The notes beneath the pieces were generated by a model. That model worked only from the letters and a program-made list of their open reading frames with translations. It did not search any database and was not told the DNA's origin. The position numbers were made by a program, and so were the translations under genes. A stretch of 64,000 bases of DNA, taken from Hamadaea tsunoensis DSM 44101. Its GTDB lineage: Bacteria; Actinomycetota; Actinomycetes; Mycobacteriales; Micromonosporaceae. Positions 17,501 to 25,246 of the stretch are shown in pieces (within the stretch, counting starts at the first letter, position 1; every line of letters begins with the position of its first letter). Location of the stretch: assembly GCF_000428945.1 (NCBI RefSeq), contig NZ_AUAX01000005.1, positions 310,001 to 374,000 of the forward strand, in the 5' to 3' direction.

Positions 17501-18280
17501 CCGTGGGTCGAGGTGCACGATCACGGCGGCTGGAGCGACACCTCCGACGATCACGTGTACGCGGCCGGCAGCACCACGAAGATCGACTGGTTCGCCCCGG
17601 CGGCCCGGCCGGCGTTCAACAACGTGTACGCGGTCCGCAACCAGCGGGTCGGCGACCAGATGACGCTGCACCCGCTGGCGTGGTCGTCGTCGGGGACCAC
17701 GGTCAACCACGGCGGCCTGATGGACTGGGGAACGATGCCCACCAGCGCCAAGATCTACCAGGGCGACACGTTGCTGGACTCCAACGACTGGGACACCGAT
17801 TTCCAGTGGCTGCAGGTTCCGTCCGGCAAGTTGCCGTACCACCTGGTCGTCGACGCGGCCCGGCCGGCGGCGGACTGGCGGCTGAGCACGCGTACGCACA
17901 CGGAGTGGGACTTCGTCTCCGGTACCGCGGCGACCGACCGCTTCGAGCCGGTGACCCTGCTGCAGCTGAACTACCAGCTCCCCACCGACCTGCACGGGGA
18001 CGTGCCGGCCGGGTCGAAGCAGACCATCGCGCTGCAGGCGGTGCCGCAGCCCGGCGGCAGCGGCACCGGGAAGATCACCAAGGTCACGCTGGACGTGTCC
18101 TATGACGACGGTGCCACCTGGCAGACCGTGACGCTCCGTAAGGGTGCCGACGGCTGGTGGTCCGGCGACGTGCGGCTGGCGAAGAAGCCCGGCGGCTTCC
18201 TGTCCGTCCGCGCGTCGGCGGTCTCCGACAACGGGTTCTCGATCAGCCAGGAGATCGAGCGGGCGTACGGCCTGCGCTGA
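14585..18280 (+). CDS. Secreted S8 family serine peptidase (subtilisin-like), large
   Basis: A 1231-residue exported subtilase. Residues 1-40 are a signal peptide (RRRRWSLLAAVTALPLLTPG), followed by an inhibitor-like propeptide to about 200. The catalytic domain has Asp240 (VAVLDTGIDATHPDL), His272 (HGHGTHVAS), Asn369 (AAGNSGP, oxyanion hole) and Ser446 (ISGTSMATPHVSGAAAIL). After it come beta-sandwich repeats and, near residues 790-880, a protease-associated-like insert (LAVVVRSDAV, AGAAALVVVDDGPG). The C-terminal 400 residues are probably further binding or stabilising domains. The triad is intact. The gene is followed by a hairpin and a TrmB/LuxR-type regulator, then a trypsin gene, suggesting a secreted-protease locus for scavenging protein. 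Confidence 0.93.
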   Translation: MPSPSLFSRRRRWSLLAAVTALPLLTPGTAALSAPAVAGQPAPATARAAAATHKITLVTGDVVTVTTLADGKQAASVVRPSSATGGVRVQKVKGDLYVLPDEVLPLLAADKLDSRLFDVSDLIEMGYDDAKSGSVPMIATFVPPKTRTAAAPAAPKGSKLTRRFATIGGAALTADKRQTRTFWTSVAPRPESKTFAEGVAKIWLDGRAKVNLKDSVPQIGAPEAWAAGYDGKGVKVAVLDTGIDATHPDLATQIDDKVSFVPGEDTSDLHGHGTHVASTIVGTGAASGGVYKGVAPGADLIVGKVLSNEGWGDDSWILAGMEWAAQSGASVVSMSLGEDRPSDGQDPLSLAVNALSEQYGTLFVIAAGNSGPETIGAPGAAADALTVGAVDKQDYLAYFSATGPLMSTGAIKPDIVAPGVDITAARSQQQNPAQGDGYYWTISGTSMATPHVSGAAAILKQRHPDWSGQQLKLALMSTSKALDYTPFEMGAGRVDVAAAIKADVTSSGSVLFGNFTWPHGPSEGPVTKQVTYTNTGAADVTLNLAVSGDPAFTVGVPSVRVPAGGTATVDVTGDPTAVGYGRFTGFLVGTDAATGKAVARTGLALIKEDEHYDLTIKLVGRDGKPASGTVVVYDSSDLWFPYLFAVDGEMTVRLRPGDYAAEVSLDTTGEKPDHLGIADLVAPQVTLNQARTVTLDASKARLVDTAAPERAEDRQRSFGYDLTFPNGAQISSGYVLPIMYDDFYLSPTAKVTAGAFTMETHWRFGARSIDLSLLGGLITFDATVQPGSALTTGTQHLKAVYAGTGSAADFAKVRAKGRLAVVVRSDAVAPDERAANAAAAGAAALVVVDDGPGRLNEVVGAATIPVATVHKNEGQLLLGFAKAGLPLTVKTSAYTPFTYDLSQTYAGQVPDRSLAYHPRQRDLGKVEARYFNPVDAVEGSGARYDVVTNAVLTFAERELYPSTRTEWVTPGMPWVEVHDHGGWSDTSDDHVYAAGSTTKIDWFAPAARPAFNNVYAVRNQRVGDQMTLHPLAWSSSGTTVNHGGLMDWGTMPTSAKIYQGDTLLDSNDWDTDFQWLQVPSGKLPYHLVVDAARPAADWRLSTRTHTEWDFVSGTAATDRFEPVTLLQLNYQLPTDLHGDVPAGSKQTIALQAVPQPGGSGTGKITKVTLDVSYDDGATWQTVTLRKGADGWWSGDVRLAKKPGGFLSVRASAVSDNGFSISQEIERAYGLR

Positions 18281-18295
18281 TAGCAGTTTGGTCAC

Positions 18296-18334
18296 AAGGT
18301 GGCCCCGGGGGCGTGCGCTCACCGGGGCCACCTT
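18296..18334 (+). terminator. Strong hairpin between subtilisin and regulator genes
   Basis: A perfect 13-base stem AAGGTGGCCCCGG (18296-18308) / CCGGGGCCACCTT (18322-18334) with a 13-base loop. It begins 16 bases after the S8 stop and ends 14 bases before the next ATG, so it can terminate the peptidase transcript or act in the leader of the regulator gene. Confidence 0.7.
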
Positions 18335-18348
18335 CGTACTGTCCGGAC

Positions 18349-19302
18349 ATGCTCTCCGCGCTCGGGCTCTCCGCGGACGAGGAGCGGCTCTACCGCTTCC
18401 TCGTCGCGCGTCCCGGTCCGGTCCCGGCCGCGCAGCTCGCCCTGCCGGACCTGCCGGCCGCCGCCGTGCCCGTGCTCCTCGGTTCGCTCACGGAGCGTGG
18501 CCTCGTCATCTTTCAGGACGGGGAGTACGCGATGGCGCCCCCCGCGGTCGCGCTGGGCGCCCTGCTCCGGCGGCGCCGCGACGATCTGCGGTCGGCCGAG
18601 CTGGAACTGGTCGCGCTGGCCGAGGAGCACCGCCTCGCGACGCTGGGCCGCACGGCCGGGGACGTCATCGAGGTGATCAGCGGCGCGGACGCCGTACGCC
18701 ACCGGTTCGCCCAGATCCAGCACGCCGCCCGCGAGGAGATCCGCTCGATGGTGGTCCCGTACGCGACGGTCGTCCCGCCGGGCGAGAACGAAGCCGAACC
18801 CGTGACGATGGCCCGCGGCGTGCGCTACCGGGTCATCATCGACCGCGAGTTCCTGGAGATGCCGTCGGCGCACGCGATCCTCACCCAGGCGCTCGAAGAG
18901 GGCGAGGACGTCCGCGTGGTCGATCGCGTACCGATCAAGATGATCATCGCTGACCGGCAGCTCGGCATGCTCCCGCTGACCGACGGCCGGACGACCGCCC
19001 CGGCCTCGGTGCTGGTGCACGCCAGCGGCATCCTCGACGCGCTCATCGCCCTCTACGACGAGGTCTGGGAGCGGGGCCGGCCCCTGCGGCTCACCCCGGC
19101 GGTGGAGGGCGGCGAACTCGAGGAACTCGACGTACGCGTACTGACGCTGCTGCTCGCGGGGTTGACCGACCATGCGATCGCGAGCAGCTTGGACCTGTCC
19201 GCGCGTACCGTCCAGAGGCGCATCCGCGGCCTGATGGATCTCGCCGGGGTGACCACCCGGGTGCAGTTGGGCTGGCACGCCGCGCGCAAGGACTGGATCT
19301 AG
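18349..19302 (+). CDS. TrmB-like / LuxR-type helix-turn-helix regulator
   Basis: A 317-residue regulator with two DNA-binding-like parts. Residues 1-65 form a TrmB-like winged helix (LSADEERLYRFLVARPGPV, LGSLTERGLVIF), followed by a coiled stretch and a central domain resembling the phospholipase-D-like TrmB sensor fold (EEIRSMVVPYAT, RYRVIIDREFLE, VDRVPIKMIIADRQLGMLPL). The last 65 residues are a LuxR HTH (LLLAGLTDHAIASSLDLSARTVQRRI). This architecture is common in actinobacteria beside secreted-protease genes, and control of the flanking peptidases is a reasonable inference. The ATG at 18349 is chosen because the upstream part of the frame overlaps the S8 gene. Confidence 0.85.
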   Translation: MLSALGLSADEERLYRFLVARPGPVPAAQLALPDLPAAAVPVLLGSLTERGLVIFQDGEYAMAPPAVALGALLRRRRDDLRSAELELVALAEEHRLATLGRTAGDVIEVISGADAVRHRFAQIQHAAREEIRSMVVPYATVVPPGENEAEPVTMARGVRYRVIIDREFLEMPSAHAILTQALEEGEDVRVVDRVPIKMIIADRQLGMLPLTDGRTTAPASVLVHASGILDALIALYDEVWERGRPLRLTPAVEGGELEELDVRVLTLLLAGLTDHAIASSLDLSARTVQRRIRGLMDLAGVTTRVQLGWHAARKDWI

Positions 19303-19372
19303 GGCCGGTCTCGCTCGCAACCCGCGGCGCGCATTCGCGTTGTGCCTGATGACGGCTCACACGGGGGTGGCG

Positions 19373-20152
19373 ATGCGGCGCGTGCTGGCGTTGATTCTGG
19401 CGTTCGTCCTGACCGGACCGATCCCCGCGTACGCGAGCCCCGACCCCGGTACGCGGATCGAGGTGGTCGGCGGCAGGACGGCCGCGCCGGCGGACTTCCC
19501 CTGGGTGGTGCACCTGTCGATGGGGTGCGGCGGCGCGCTGATCCAGCCGCGCATCGTGCTGACGGCGGCGCACTGCGCGGGGCCGACCGGGAACAACACC
19601 CGCATCCGGGTGATCGCCGGTTCGCGCGACCTGTACGGTGCGCACGCGAAGACCGTCAAGAGCGTCTACGTACGCCGGGCCGCCGGTTTCCGTGACGTCA
19701 CGAGCGGCCACGACTGGGCGGTCATCAAGCTCGACCGCACGCTCGACCTGCCCACGTTGCGGCTGAGCGGTGGTGGCTCGGACGACGTCGGCCCGTTCAC
19801 GATCATGGGCTGGGGCACGACCGGTGAGAAGGAGTACCGCTCGCAGCGGTACCTGCGGTTCGCCCAGGTCCCCGGTCTCGCCGACAACACCTGCGCCCGG
19901 CTGTACGCGCCCGACTACACCTTCGTCGGCCCGGAGATGATCTGCGCGGGCGACACGAAGCGGGGCGGTGTCGACACGTGCCAGGGCGACTCCGGCGGGC
20001 CCATGGTCCGCAAGGCGGCCGACGGCCAGTACGTCGAGGTCGGGATCGTCAGCTGGGGGATCGGCTGCGCCCGCAAGGAGTACCCGGGGGTTTACACCCA
20101 GGTGTCCCACTTCACGAAAGACATCCGGGCCGCGATCGACGATCTCCTGTGA
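19373..20152 (+). CDS. Secreted trypsin-like serine protease (S1 family)
   Basis: A 259-residue chymotrypsin-fold protease with a signal peptide (MRRVLALILAFVLTGPIPAYA). The mature enzyme would begin near VVGGRTAAPADFPWVV. The triad is complete: His in LTAAHC, Asp in HDWAVIKL, Ser in TCQGDSGGPMV; the specificity-pocket region VDTCQGDSGG has an Asp six residues before the Ser, as in trypsin, so cleavage after Arg/Lys is expected. WG.GCARKEYPGVYT is the C-terminal signature. The ATG at 19373 follows GGGGGTGG; an in-frame ATG 33 bases upstream is less likely because it would put charged residues before the signal helix. Confidence 0.93.
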   Translation: MRRVLALILAFVLTGPIPAYASPDPGTRIEVVGGRTAAPADFPWVVHLSMGCGGALIQPRIVLTAAHCAGPTGNNTRIRVIAGSRDLYGAHAKTVKSVYVRRAAGFRDVTSGHDWAVIKLDRTLDLPTLRLSGGGSDDVGPFTIMGWGTTGEKEYRSQRYLRFAQVPGLADNTCARLYAPDYTFVGPEMICAGDTKRGGVDTCQGDSGGPMVRKAADGQYVEVGIVSWGIGCARKEYPGVYTQVSHFTKDIRAAIDDLL

Positions 20153-20180
20153 GCCCCTTCCGCCGCCAACGTTACGGCTC

Positions 20181-20186
20181 TATTTT
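20181..20186 (+). promoter_or_regulatory. -10 box TATTTT, leaderless promoter of ferredoxin reductase gene
   Basis: TATTTT, an AT-rich hexamer in very GC-rich surroundings, ends six bases before the ATG at 20193. The intervening TCTCCC has no ribosome-binding site. Confidence 0.45.
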
Positions 20187-20192
20187 CTCCCT

Positions 20193-21164
20193 ATGAATGA
20201 GATCGATGTAGCGATCATCGGCGCGGGACCGACGGGGCTGTACGCCGCGTACTATGCGGGCTTCCGCGGGCTGACGACCGCCGTCATCGACGCGCTGCCC
20301 GAACCGGGCGGCCAGATCACGGCCATGTACCCGGAGAAGCTCATCTTCGACGTGGCCGGCTTTCCCGCCATCCGGGGCCGGGAGCTCGTCGCCAACCTGG
20401 TCGCGCAGGCGGACGGGTTCGCGCCCGCGTACAAGCTGGGGACACAGGCCCGCGGACTGACCTATGAGGACGGACTTCCGGTCCTCGAACTCGTGGACGG
20501 GACCGCGTACCGGTGCGGGGCCGTCCTCGTCACCGGCGGCCTCGGCTCCTTCAAGCCCCGGCCGCTGCCCGCCGCCGACGTGTTCACCGGCGAGGGCATC
20601 ATCTACTTCGTCCCGCACCTCGACGACCTCGCCGGCCGCGACGTGGTCATCGTCGGCGGCGGCGACTCCGCCTTCGACTGGGCGCTCGCCCTCGCCGACC
20701 TGGCCTCCTCCGTCACGCTGGTGCACCGCCGCGACAAGTTCCGCGCGCACGCCGCCACCGTGGACCGCGTACGCGCACTGCCGGTCGACATCCGCGTCAA
20801 CGCCCAGGTCACGAAGATCATCGGGAACGGCACGGTGTCGGCGGTCGAGATCAGCGATCCGTCCGGAGTGGACGTACGCCCGGCCGACGTGGTGGTGGCG
20901 GCGCTCGGCTTCACGGCCGACCTCGGCCCGCTCGCCGAGTGGGGGATGAAACTCGACCGCCGGCACATCGTGGTGGACTCGACGATGGCGACGAACCTGC
21001 CGCGGGTGTTCGCGGCCGGCGACATCGTCGAATACCCCGGCAAGGTACGCCTCATCGCGACCGGTTTCGGCGAAGCGGCGACGGCGGTGAACAACGCGGC
21101 GGTCATCATCAACCCCGACGCGCACCTGTTCCCCGGCCACTCCTCCGGCGGCTCCGCCGACTAA
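20193..21164 (+). CDS. Ferredoxin/flavodoxin--NADP+ reductase (thioredoxin-reductase-like)
   Basis: A 323-residue flavoprotein that passes electrons between NADPH and ferredoxin. It has the FAD-binding GxGxxG (VAIIGAGPTGLYAAYYAG), EPGGQITAMYPEKLIFDVAG, the NAD(P)-binding VVIVGGGDSAFDWALALAD with HRRDKFRAH, and the C-terminal FAD motif VFAAGDIVEYPGKVRLIATGFGEAATAVNNA. The redox CxxC of thioredoxin reductase is missing, which places it in the YumC/TrxR-like FNR group. The start is the first ATG, with a leaderless-type -10 box. A longer frame upstream overlaps the trypsin gene and is excluded. Confidence 0.92.
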   Translation: MNEIDVAIIGAGPTGLYAAYYAGFRGLTTAVIDALPEPGGQITAMYPEKLIFDVAGFPAIRGRELVANLVAQADGFAPAYKLGTQARGLTYEDGLPVLELVDGTAYRCGAVLVTGGLGSFKPRPLPAADVFTGEGIIYFVPHLDDLAGRDVVIVGGGDSAFDWALALADLASSVTLVHRRDKFRAHAATVDRVRALPVDIRVNAQVTKIIGNGTVSAVEISDPSGVDVRPADVVVAALGFTADLGPLAEWGMKLDRRHIVVDSTMATNLPRVFAAGDIVEYPGKVRLIATGFGEAATAVNNAAVIINPDAHLFPGHSSGGSAD

Positions 21165-21165
21165 T

Positions 21166-21238
21166 TCGACGATCTTGCGCGAATGTTCGGGCAATGCGGA
21201 CATTTGCCGCGTAATTCGAGGCATTCGCGCAAGATCGT
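21166..21238. repeat. Dispersed palindrome family A, copy 2
   Basis: Starts two bases after the ferredoxin-reductase stop. Left arm TCGACGATCTTGCGCGAATG (21166-21185) is identical to that of copy 1 at 6452; right arm CATTCGCGCAAGATCGT (21222-21238) matches over 17 bases. The loop differs except for GTTCGGGC next to the left arm. It lies between convergent genes and may also serve as a terminator. Confidence 0.85.
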
Positions 21239-21274
21239 TGGGGTTCGTGGGTGCGGGCGGGGCGGGGAGGCGGG

Positions 21275-21967
21275 CTATTTCAGGCCCATGTAGTCGGCCA
21301 TCTCGGCCAGCTGGTGGTCGAGGATCGCGCCCGCGTCGGTGACGCCCGGTCCGTAGCGGCCGAACAGCTCGAAGCTGATCGAGCCGAACAGCATCGCCCA
21401 GGACGTCGTCGCCCGGAAGACCACCGGCTCCGACAGCCCCTCGAACACGACACCGCTGCGCAGCAGGGCCAGCTGGTCGCGCGCGGCCTTGGGGATCCGC
21501 TCACCCGGCGACGGCCGCAGCGCACCGGCGGCCACCGCGTCGTTGAGGATCGCCACGCAGACGCGTACCGGGCGGATGCCGGGTTCGACCGTCTCCTGCG
21601 GCGCCTGGTAGCCGGGCACCGGCGAGCCGAAGAGCAACGCGTACTCGGGGGGGTGGGCGATCGCCCAGGCGCGCATCTCGCGGCCGAGGGCGAGCCAGCG
21701 CCCGCGGTAGTCGGTGCGCTCGACCGCGGCCTCGGCGGCGTCGATCGCGTCGCCCAGATCGTTGTACGCGTCGATAATCAGTGCCGTGAGCAGGTCATCC
21801 CGGCTGGCGAAGTACCGGTAGACGGCCGACGAGACCATGCCGAGGTCGCGGGTGACCGCCCGGAGCGAGAGGTTTGCGCCGTCGGTCGCGAGGTGGCGGC
21901 GGGCGACCGCCTTGATCTCGTTGATCATTTCGGCGCGTACGCGGGAGCGCACGGATGCGGCTGTCAT
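21275..21967 (-). CDS. TetR family transcriptional regulator
   Basis: A 230-residue TetR-type repressor. The N-terminal HTH is clear (INEIKAVARRHLATDGANLS, LRAVTRDLGMVSSAVYRYFASRDDLLTALI). The C-terminal ligand domain contains WLALGREMRAWAIAHPPEYALLFGSPVPGY, typical of the TetR_C_25/WHG group. It is transcribed away from an NAD-dependent epimerase gene; the 125-base gap contains two copies of a near-perfect palindrome, presumably its operators. Likely a repressor of itself and of the neighbouring reductase/epimerase, with an unknown small-molecule inducer. Confidence 0.9.
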   Translation of the reverse strand: MTAASVRSRVRAEMINEIKAVARRHLATDGANLSLRAVTRDLGMVSSAVYRYFASRDDLLTALIIDAYNDLGDAIDAAEAAVERTDYRGRWLALGREMRAWAIAHPPEYALLFGSPVPGYQAPQETVEPGIRPVRVCVAILNDAVAAGALRPSPGERIPKAARDQLALLRSGVVFEGLSEPVVFRATTSWAMLFGSISFELFGRYGPGVTDAGAILDHQLAEMADYMGLK

Positions 21968-21983
21968 GGTTCACGAACATATC

Positions 21984-22050
21984 AGAGCACTGCTCTTGAC
22001 AGGGAGCAGGGGTCCGTGAGAGCGTTTGTCGTTATAGAGAGCAGTGCTCA
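21984..22050. promoter_or_regulatory. Two palindromic operators in the TetR/epimerase divergon
   Basis: AGAGCACTGCTCT (21984-21996) is a palindrome around one central base, and AGAGCAGTGCTCA (22038-22050) is a second copy with one end mismatch. They are 54 bases apart, start to start, and flank the region where both divergent promoters must lie. TTGACA at 21996-22001 overlaps the first. Confidence 0.65.
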
Positions 22051-22092
22051 CCAAATGATGAGGAGCTCTCGTCGACCAGGGGGTGAGAGATC

Positions 22093-23010
22093 ATGGGCAA
22101 GCACGTCATCGTCGGCGCCGGCCGCGTGGGCAAGGCGGTCGCCGCGGAACTCGTCGCGCACGGGCACGAGGTCGTGATCGTCACGCGGCGCGGAACGACG
22201 ATCGAAGGCGCGACCGGCGTGACGGCCGACGCGTCCGACGGCGTACGCCTCGCGGAGATCACGCAGGGCGCCGACGCCCTGTACAACTGCGCGAATCCTG
22301 CGGACTACAGCAGATGGCAGGAGCTGTGGCCGCCGATCGCCGCCGCGCTGCTGTACACCGCCGAGGCGACCGGCGCGGTGCTCGTCGCCGCGAACAACGT
22401 CTACGGCTACGGACCGGTCGACGTGCCGATGACCGAGGACATGCCGTTCGTCGCCGAGACCGAGCACGGCAGGATCCGCGTGAAGATGACGAAGGACGCG
22501 TTCGACCTGCACCGGGCGGGCCGCATCCGCTACACCGAGGTACGCGCCAGCGACTACGTCGGCGGTGGCGAGATGGCGGTCCTGGACACGCTGGTGCTGA
22601 GCAAGATCGCCACCGGCGGTACGCCGCAATGGCTCGGCGATCCGGACGCGCCGCACGCGTTCACGACGATCGAGGACCTGGCGAAGGCGATGGTGGCCGT
22701 CGCGACCGACGAGCGGGCCTGGGGCCGGGCCTGGCATGCCCCGACCAATCCGGCGATCTCGGCCCGGGCCGCGGCCGAACGCGCCGCCGAACTCGTGGGC
22801 GCGCCCAAGCCGAAGATCGTCCGGATCCCGTACCCGCTGTTCTGGGTGAGCGGGGTGTTCAACGGCCAGTACAAGGCGATGCGGGAGATGAACTACCAGT
22901 TCCAGCGCCCGTTCCGGCTGGACTCGACGCTGACCGAGCGCACCTTCGGCCTGACGCCGTCCGACCTGGACACCGCGCTGCGGGACGCGACCCTCGCCTA
23001 CCGCGCCTGA
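22093..23010 (+). CDS. NAD(P)-dependent epimerase/dehydratase family protein
   Basis: A 305-residue extended short-chain dehydrogenase. The Rossmann start is HVIVGAGRVGKAVAAELVA (GxGxxG variant), with NPADYSRW, NNVYGYGPVDVPM (the substrate loop), and RYTEVRASDYVGGG. The catalytic YxxxK of the classic family is not obvious, so it may be an atypical reductase that acts on small carbonyl compounds. The ATG at 22093 follows GGGGGTGAGAG. Divergent from the TetR gene with two shared operators, so it is the likely target of that repressor, perhaps a xenobiotic- or aldehyde-responsive enzyme. Confidence 0.87.
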   Translation: MGKHVIVGAGRVGKAVAAELVAHGHEVVIVTRRGTTIEGATGVTADASDGVRLAEITQGADALYNCANPADYSRWQELWPPIAAALLYTAEATGAVLVAANNVYGYGPVDVPMTEDMPFVAETEHGRIRVKMTKDAFDLHRAGRIRYTEVRASDYVGGGEMAVLDTLVLSKIATGGTPQWLGDPDAPHAFTTIEDLAKAMVAVATDERAWGRAWHAPTNPAISARAAAERAAELVGAPKPKIVRIPYPLFWVSGVFNGQYKAMREMNYQFQRPFRLDSTLTERTFGLTPSDLDTALRDATLAYRA

Positions 23011-23017
23011 CCGTCAT

Positions 23018-23100
23018 GATCCCGTTTGGATCACGGTTGTCACCCGAATCATGGCCCAAGATTCGGGTGATTTCCCTGATCCAAACGGGATCTTGGGCCA
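23018..23100. repeat. Dispersed nested palindrome family B, copy 1
   Basis: Outer arms GATCCCGTTTGGATCA (23018-23033) / TGATCCAAACGGGATC (23077-23092), inner arms CACCCGAATC (23041-23050) / GATTCGGGTG (23060-23069). The inner loop TGGCCCAA (23052-23059) is complementary to TTGGGCCA (23093-23100), so a pseudoknot is possible. A second copy is at 61479. It lies between two convergent genes. Confidence 0.85.
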
Positions 23101-23121
23101 GCGGGCCAGGGGCCAGCAGGG

Positions 23122-24060
23122 TCAGGGGGTGGGGGTCTTGCGGGGTAGGGCGGCGATCCAGACCGCGACCAGCGTCAGCCCCGCCCCGATGTAGGTCGCG
23201 ATCCCGGGCTTGTTGTCCACCGGCAGGATCAGGTCGAGCAGCACCGCGCCGATCACCTGCCCCGCGATCATCCCCAGCCCCAGCAGGAGTACGCCGATGT
23301 GGCGTACCAGGGCGGCGGCGATCGCGATGAAGATGATGCCGAGCGTGCCGCCGAGGTAGAGCCACGGTTCCGAGGGCAGTGATCCGGTCGGGGCACCCTT
23401 GAAGATCATCGAGATCAGGAAGGCGATGATCAGGGCCACCGTGCCGACCAGGAAGTTGATGAAGGTCGTCGCGACGACACCTTCGCCCGCCTGGCGTACG
23501 CGGCCGTTCATGGCCTGCTGCCAGGCTGATCCGAAGCCGGCGAGCAGCGGCAGGACGGCGAGTCCGAGCGCGGCCGGCGTACCGAGGTGTCCGGCGACCG
23601 CGATCGGAACGGCGACGACGGTGAGCACCGTGCCGATCGCGCGATTCGGGGTGATCGGCCGCGGGCCGCCCGGCGCCAGGCCGGCCCGGTCCACGAAGAG
23701 GCTGCTCACGGACTGTCCGCCGACCAGCGAGACGATGAAGACGGCCACGCCGAGCGAGCCGACGGTGATGCCTTGGCTCGCGACGAGGAACGCGCCGGCC
23801 GCCCCGCCGACACACTCCCACCAGCGAAGTCCGCCCTTGCGCAGGAGCGCGGCGACCTTGCCGAGCCCGCGGCGGGCGTTGGGTGTGACGGCGGTGGCGA
23901 TCGCCATGATCACCAAGCCCGTGCCGAAAGAGATGACGGCGGCCAGGAAACCGCTGCCCACGCGCCCGGCGAGCTCGCCGTTGATCCTGCTCTGCAGGGC
24001 CACGCCCGCCCCGCCGAGAAGGGCCAGCCCGACCCCGAACGCCTTACCGGATGATCTCAC
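23122..24060 (-). CDS. DMT family transporter (DUF606/YdcZ type)
   Basis: A 312-residue inner-membrane protein with about ten helices, arranged as two related halves (FGVGLALLGGAGVALQSRINGELAG and LGLAVLPLLAGFGSAWQQAMNGRV begin the halves). Motifs such as ISFGTGLVIM, FINFLVGTVALI and GQVIGAVLLDLI recur in both halves, as in the fused YdcZ/DUF606 members of the drug/metabolite transporter superfamily. Substrate unknown. The GTG at 24060 overlaps the last base of the glpX stop (TAGTG), so it is translationally coupled to glpX. Upstream frame extension into glpX is discarded. Confidence 0.87.
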   Translation of the reverse strand: MRSSGKAFGVGLALLGGAGVALQSRINGELAGRVGSGFLAAVISFGTGLVIMAIATAVTPNARRGLGKVAALLRKGGLRWWECVGGAAGAFLVASQGITVGSLGVAVFIVSLVGGQSVSSLFVDRAGLAPGGPRPITPNRAIGTVLTVVAVPIAVAGHLGTPAALGLAVLPLLAGFGSAWQQAMNGRVRQAGEGVVATTFINFLVGTVALIIAFLISMIFKGAPTGSLPSEPWLYLGGTLGIIFIAIAAALVRHIGVLLLGLGMIAGQVIGAVLLDLILPVDNKPGIATYIGAGLTLVAVWIAALPRKTPTP

Positions 24061-25082
24061 TACTCGGAGGCTAGTGGCTGCCCGTCGAAGTCCACCACCG
24101 AGTACAGGCTGAGCTTCTCCAGTCGGTGGTAGGAGTCGATGAACCGGATCGTGCCCGACTTCGACCGCATGACCAGCGACTGCGTGTACGCGGTTCCGGC
24201 CCGGTAGCGTACGCCGCGCAGCAGGTCGCCCGAGGTGACACCGGTCGCGACGAAGAAGATGTTCTCCCCGGCGACCAGATCGTCGGTGTGCAGTACGCGA
24301 TCCAGATCGTGGCCGGCCGCGATCGCCTTCTCCCGTTCGGCATCGCTGCTCGGCCACAGCTTCGCCTGGATGGCACCGCCCATGCACTTGAGCGCGCAGG
24401 CCGCCGTGATGCCCTCGGGCGTACCGCCGATGCCCATGAGCACGTCGACGTCCGAGCGCTCCCGGGCCGCGCTGATCGCACCCGCGATGTCGCCGTCGCT
24501 GATGAAGTGGATGCGGGCGCCCGTCTGGCGTACCTCCTCGACGAGGCGGGTGTGCCGGGGCCGGTCCAGGATGCAGACGGTCACGTCGGAGACCGTGGAT
24601 TTCTTGACCTTCGCGATCCGGCGCAGGTTCTCCGCCACTCCGGCCTCGATGTCGATCACGTCCGCGCAGTCCGGGCCGACCGCCAGCTTCTCCATGTAGA
24701 AGACCGCGCTCGGGTCGAACATCGCGCCGCGCTCGGCCACCGCCAGCACCGCGAGCGCGTTGGGCATCCCCTTGCTCATCAGCGTGGTCCCGTCGATCGG
24801 GTCCACCGCCACGTCCACCTCGGGCCCGGTGCCGTCGCCCACCTGCTCGCCGTTGAAGAGCATGGGCGCGTTGTCCTTCTCACCCTCGCCGATCACCACG
24901 ACGCCGCGCATCGGGAGCGAGTTGATCAGCTTGCGCATGGCGTCGACCGCGGCGCCGTCGCCGCCTTCCTTCTCACCCCGCCCGACCCACCGGCCCGCGC
25001 TCATCGCGGCCGCCTCGGTCACCCGGACCAGGTCCAGCGCCAGGTTTCGATCAAGATCTTGGGGAGTACGCGCGCCAGCCAT
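24060..25082 (-). CDS. glpX: Fructose-1,6-bisphosphatase, class II
   Basis: GlpX hydrolyses fructose-1,6-bisphosphate to fructose-6-phosphate, the irreversible gluconeogenic step. The 340-residue protein shows the class II motifs: [33 protein letters not shown] (metal site), the lithium-sensitive-phosphatase signature [25 protein letters not shown], and [20 protein letters not shown]. The ATG at 25082 has GGAAAGG upstream. The gene neighbours DUF4245, xseBA and ispH as in mycobacteria. It complements pckG 15 kb away in the same pathway. Confidence 0.96.
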   Translation of the reverse strand: MAGARTPQDLDRNLALDLVRVTEAAAMSAGRWVGRGEKEGGDGAAVDAMRKLINSLPMRGVVVIGEGEKDNAPMLFNGEQVGDGTGPEVDVAVDPIDGTTLMSKGMPNALAVLAVAERGAMFDPSAVFYMEKLAVGPDCADVIDIEAGVAENLRRIAKVKKSTVSDVTVCILDRPRHTRLVEEVRQTGARIHFISDGDIAGAISAARERSDVDVLMGIGGTPEGITAACALKCMGGAIQAKLWPSSDAEREKAIAAGHDLDRVLHTDDLVAGENIFFVATGVTSGDLLRGVRYRAGTAYTQSLVMRSKSGTIRFIDSYHRLEKLSLYSVVDFDGQPLASE

Positions 25083-25246
25083 CTCTCGCCTTTCCTCGCT
25101 CCGTTGCGGGGGTCCTCGCGGGGGATGCTGCCATCCTCACATGGCGTTCACGTTAACGCTCGTTTGGGGCTGCTGGGAGCGGCTGCCGCACATGGCATCG
25201 CAGGGCGCCCCGAGCAGGCACGGGGGCCGGAGTCATACTGGGCGAC

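Noticed and set aside
14648-18331. Open frame of more than 1200 codons on the minus strand opposite the subtilisin gene
   Set aside because: Arg/Gly/Val/Asp-rich with no motif, while the + strand frame has signal peptide and complete catalytic set.
21996-22040. TTGACA with a downstream TATAGA-like box before the epimerase gene
   Set aside because: The spacing is about 30 bases, too long for one promoter.
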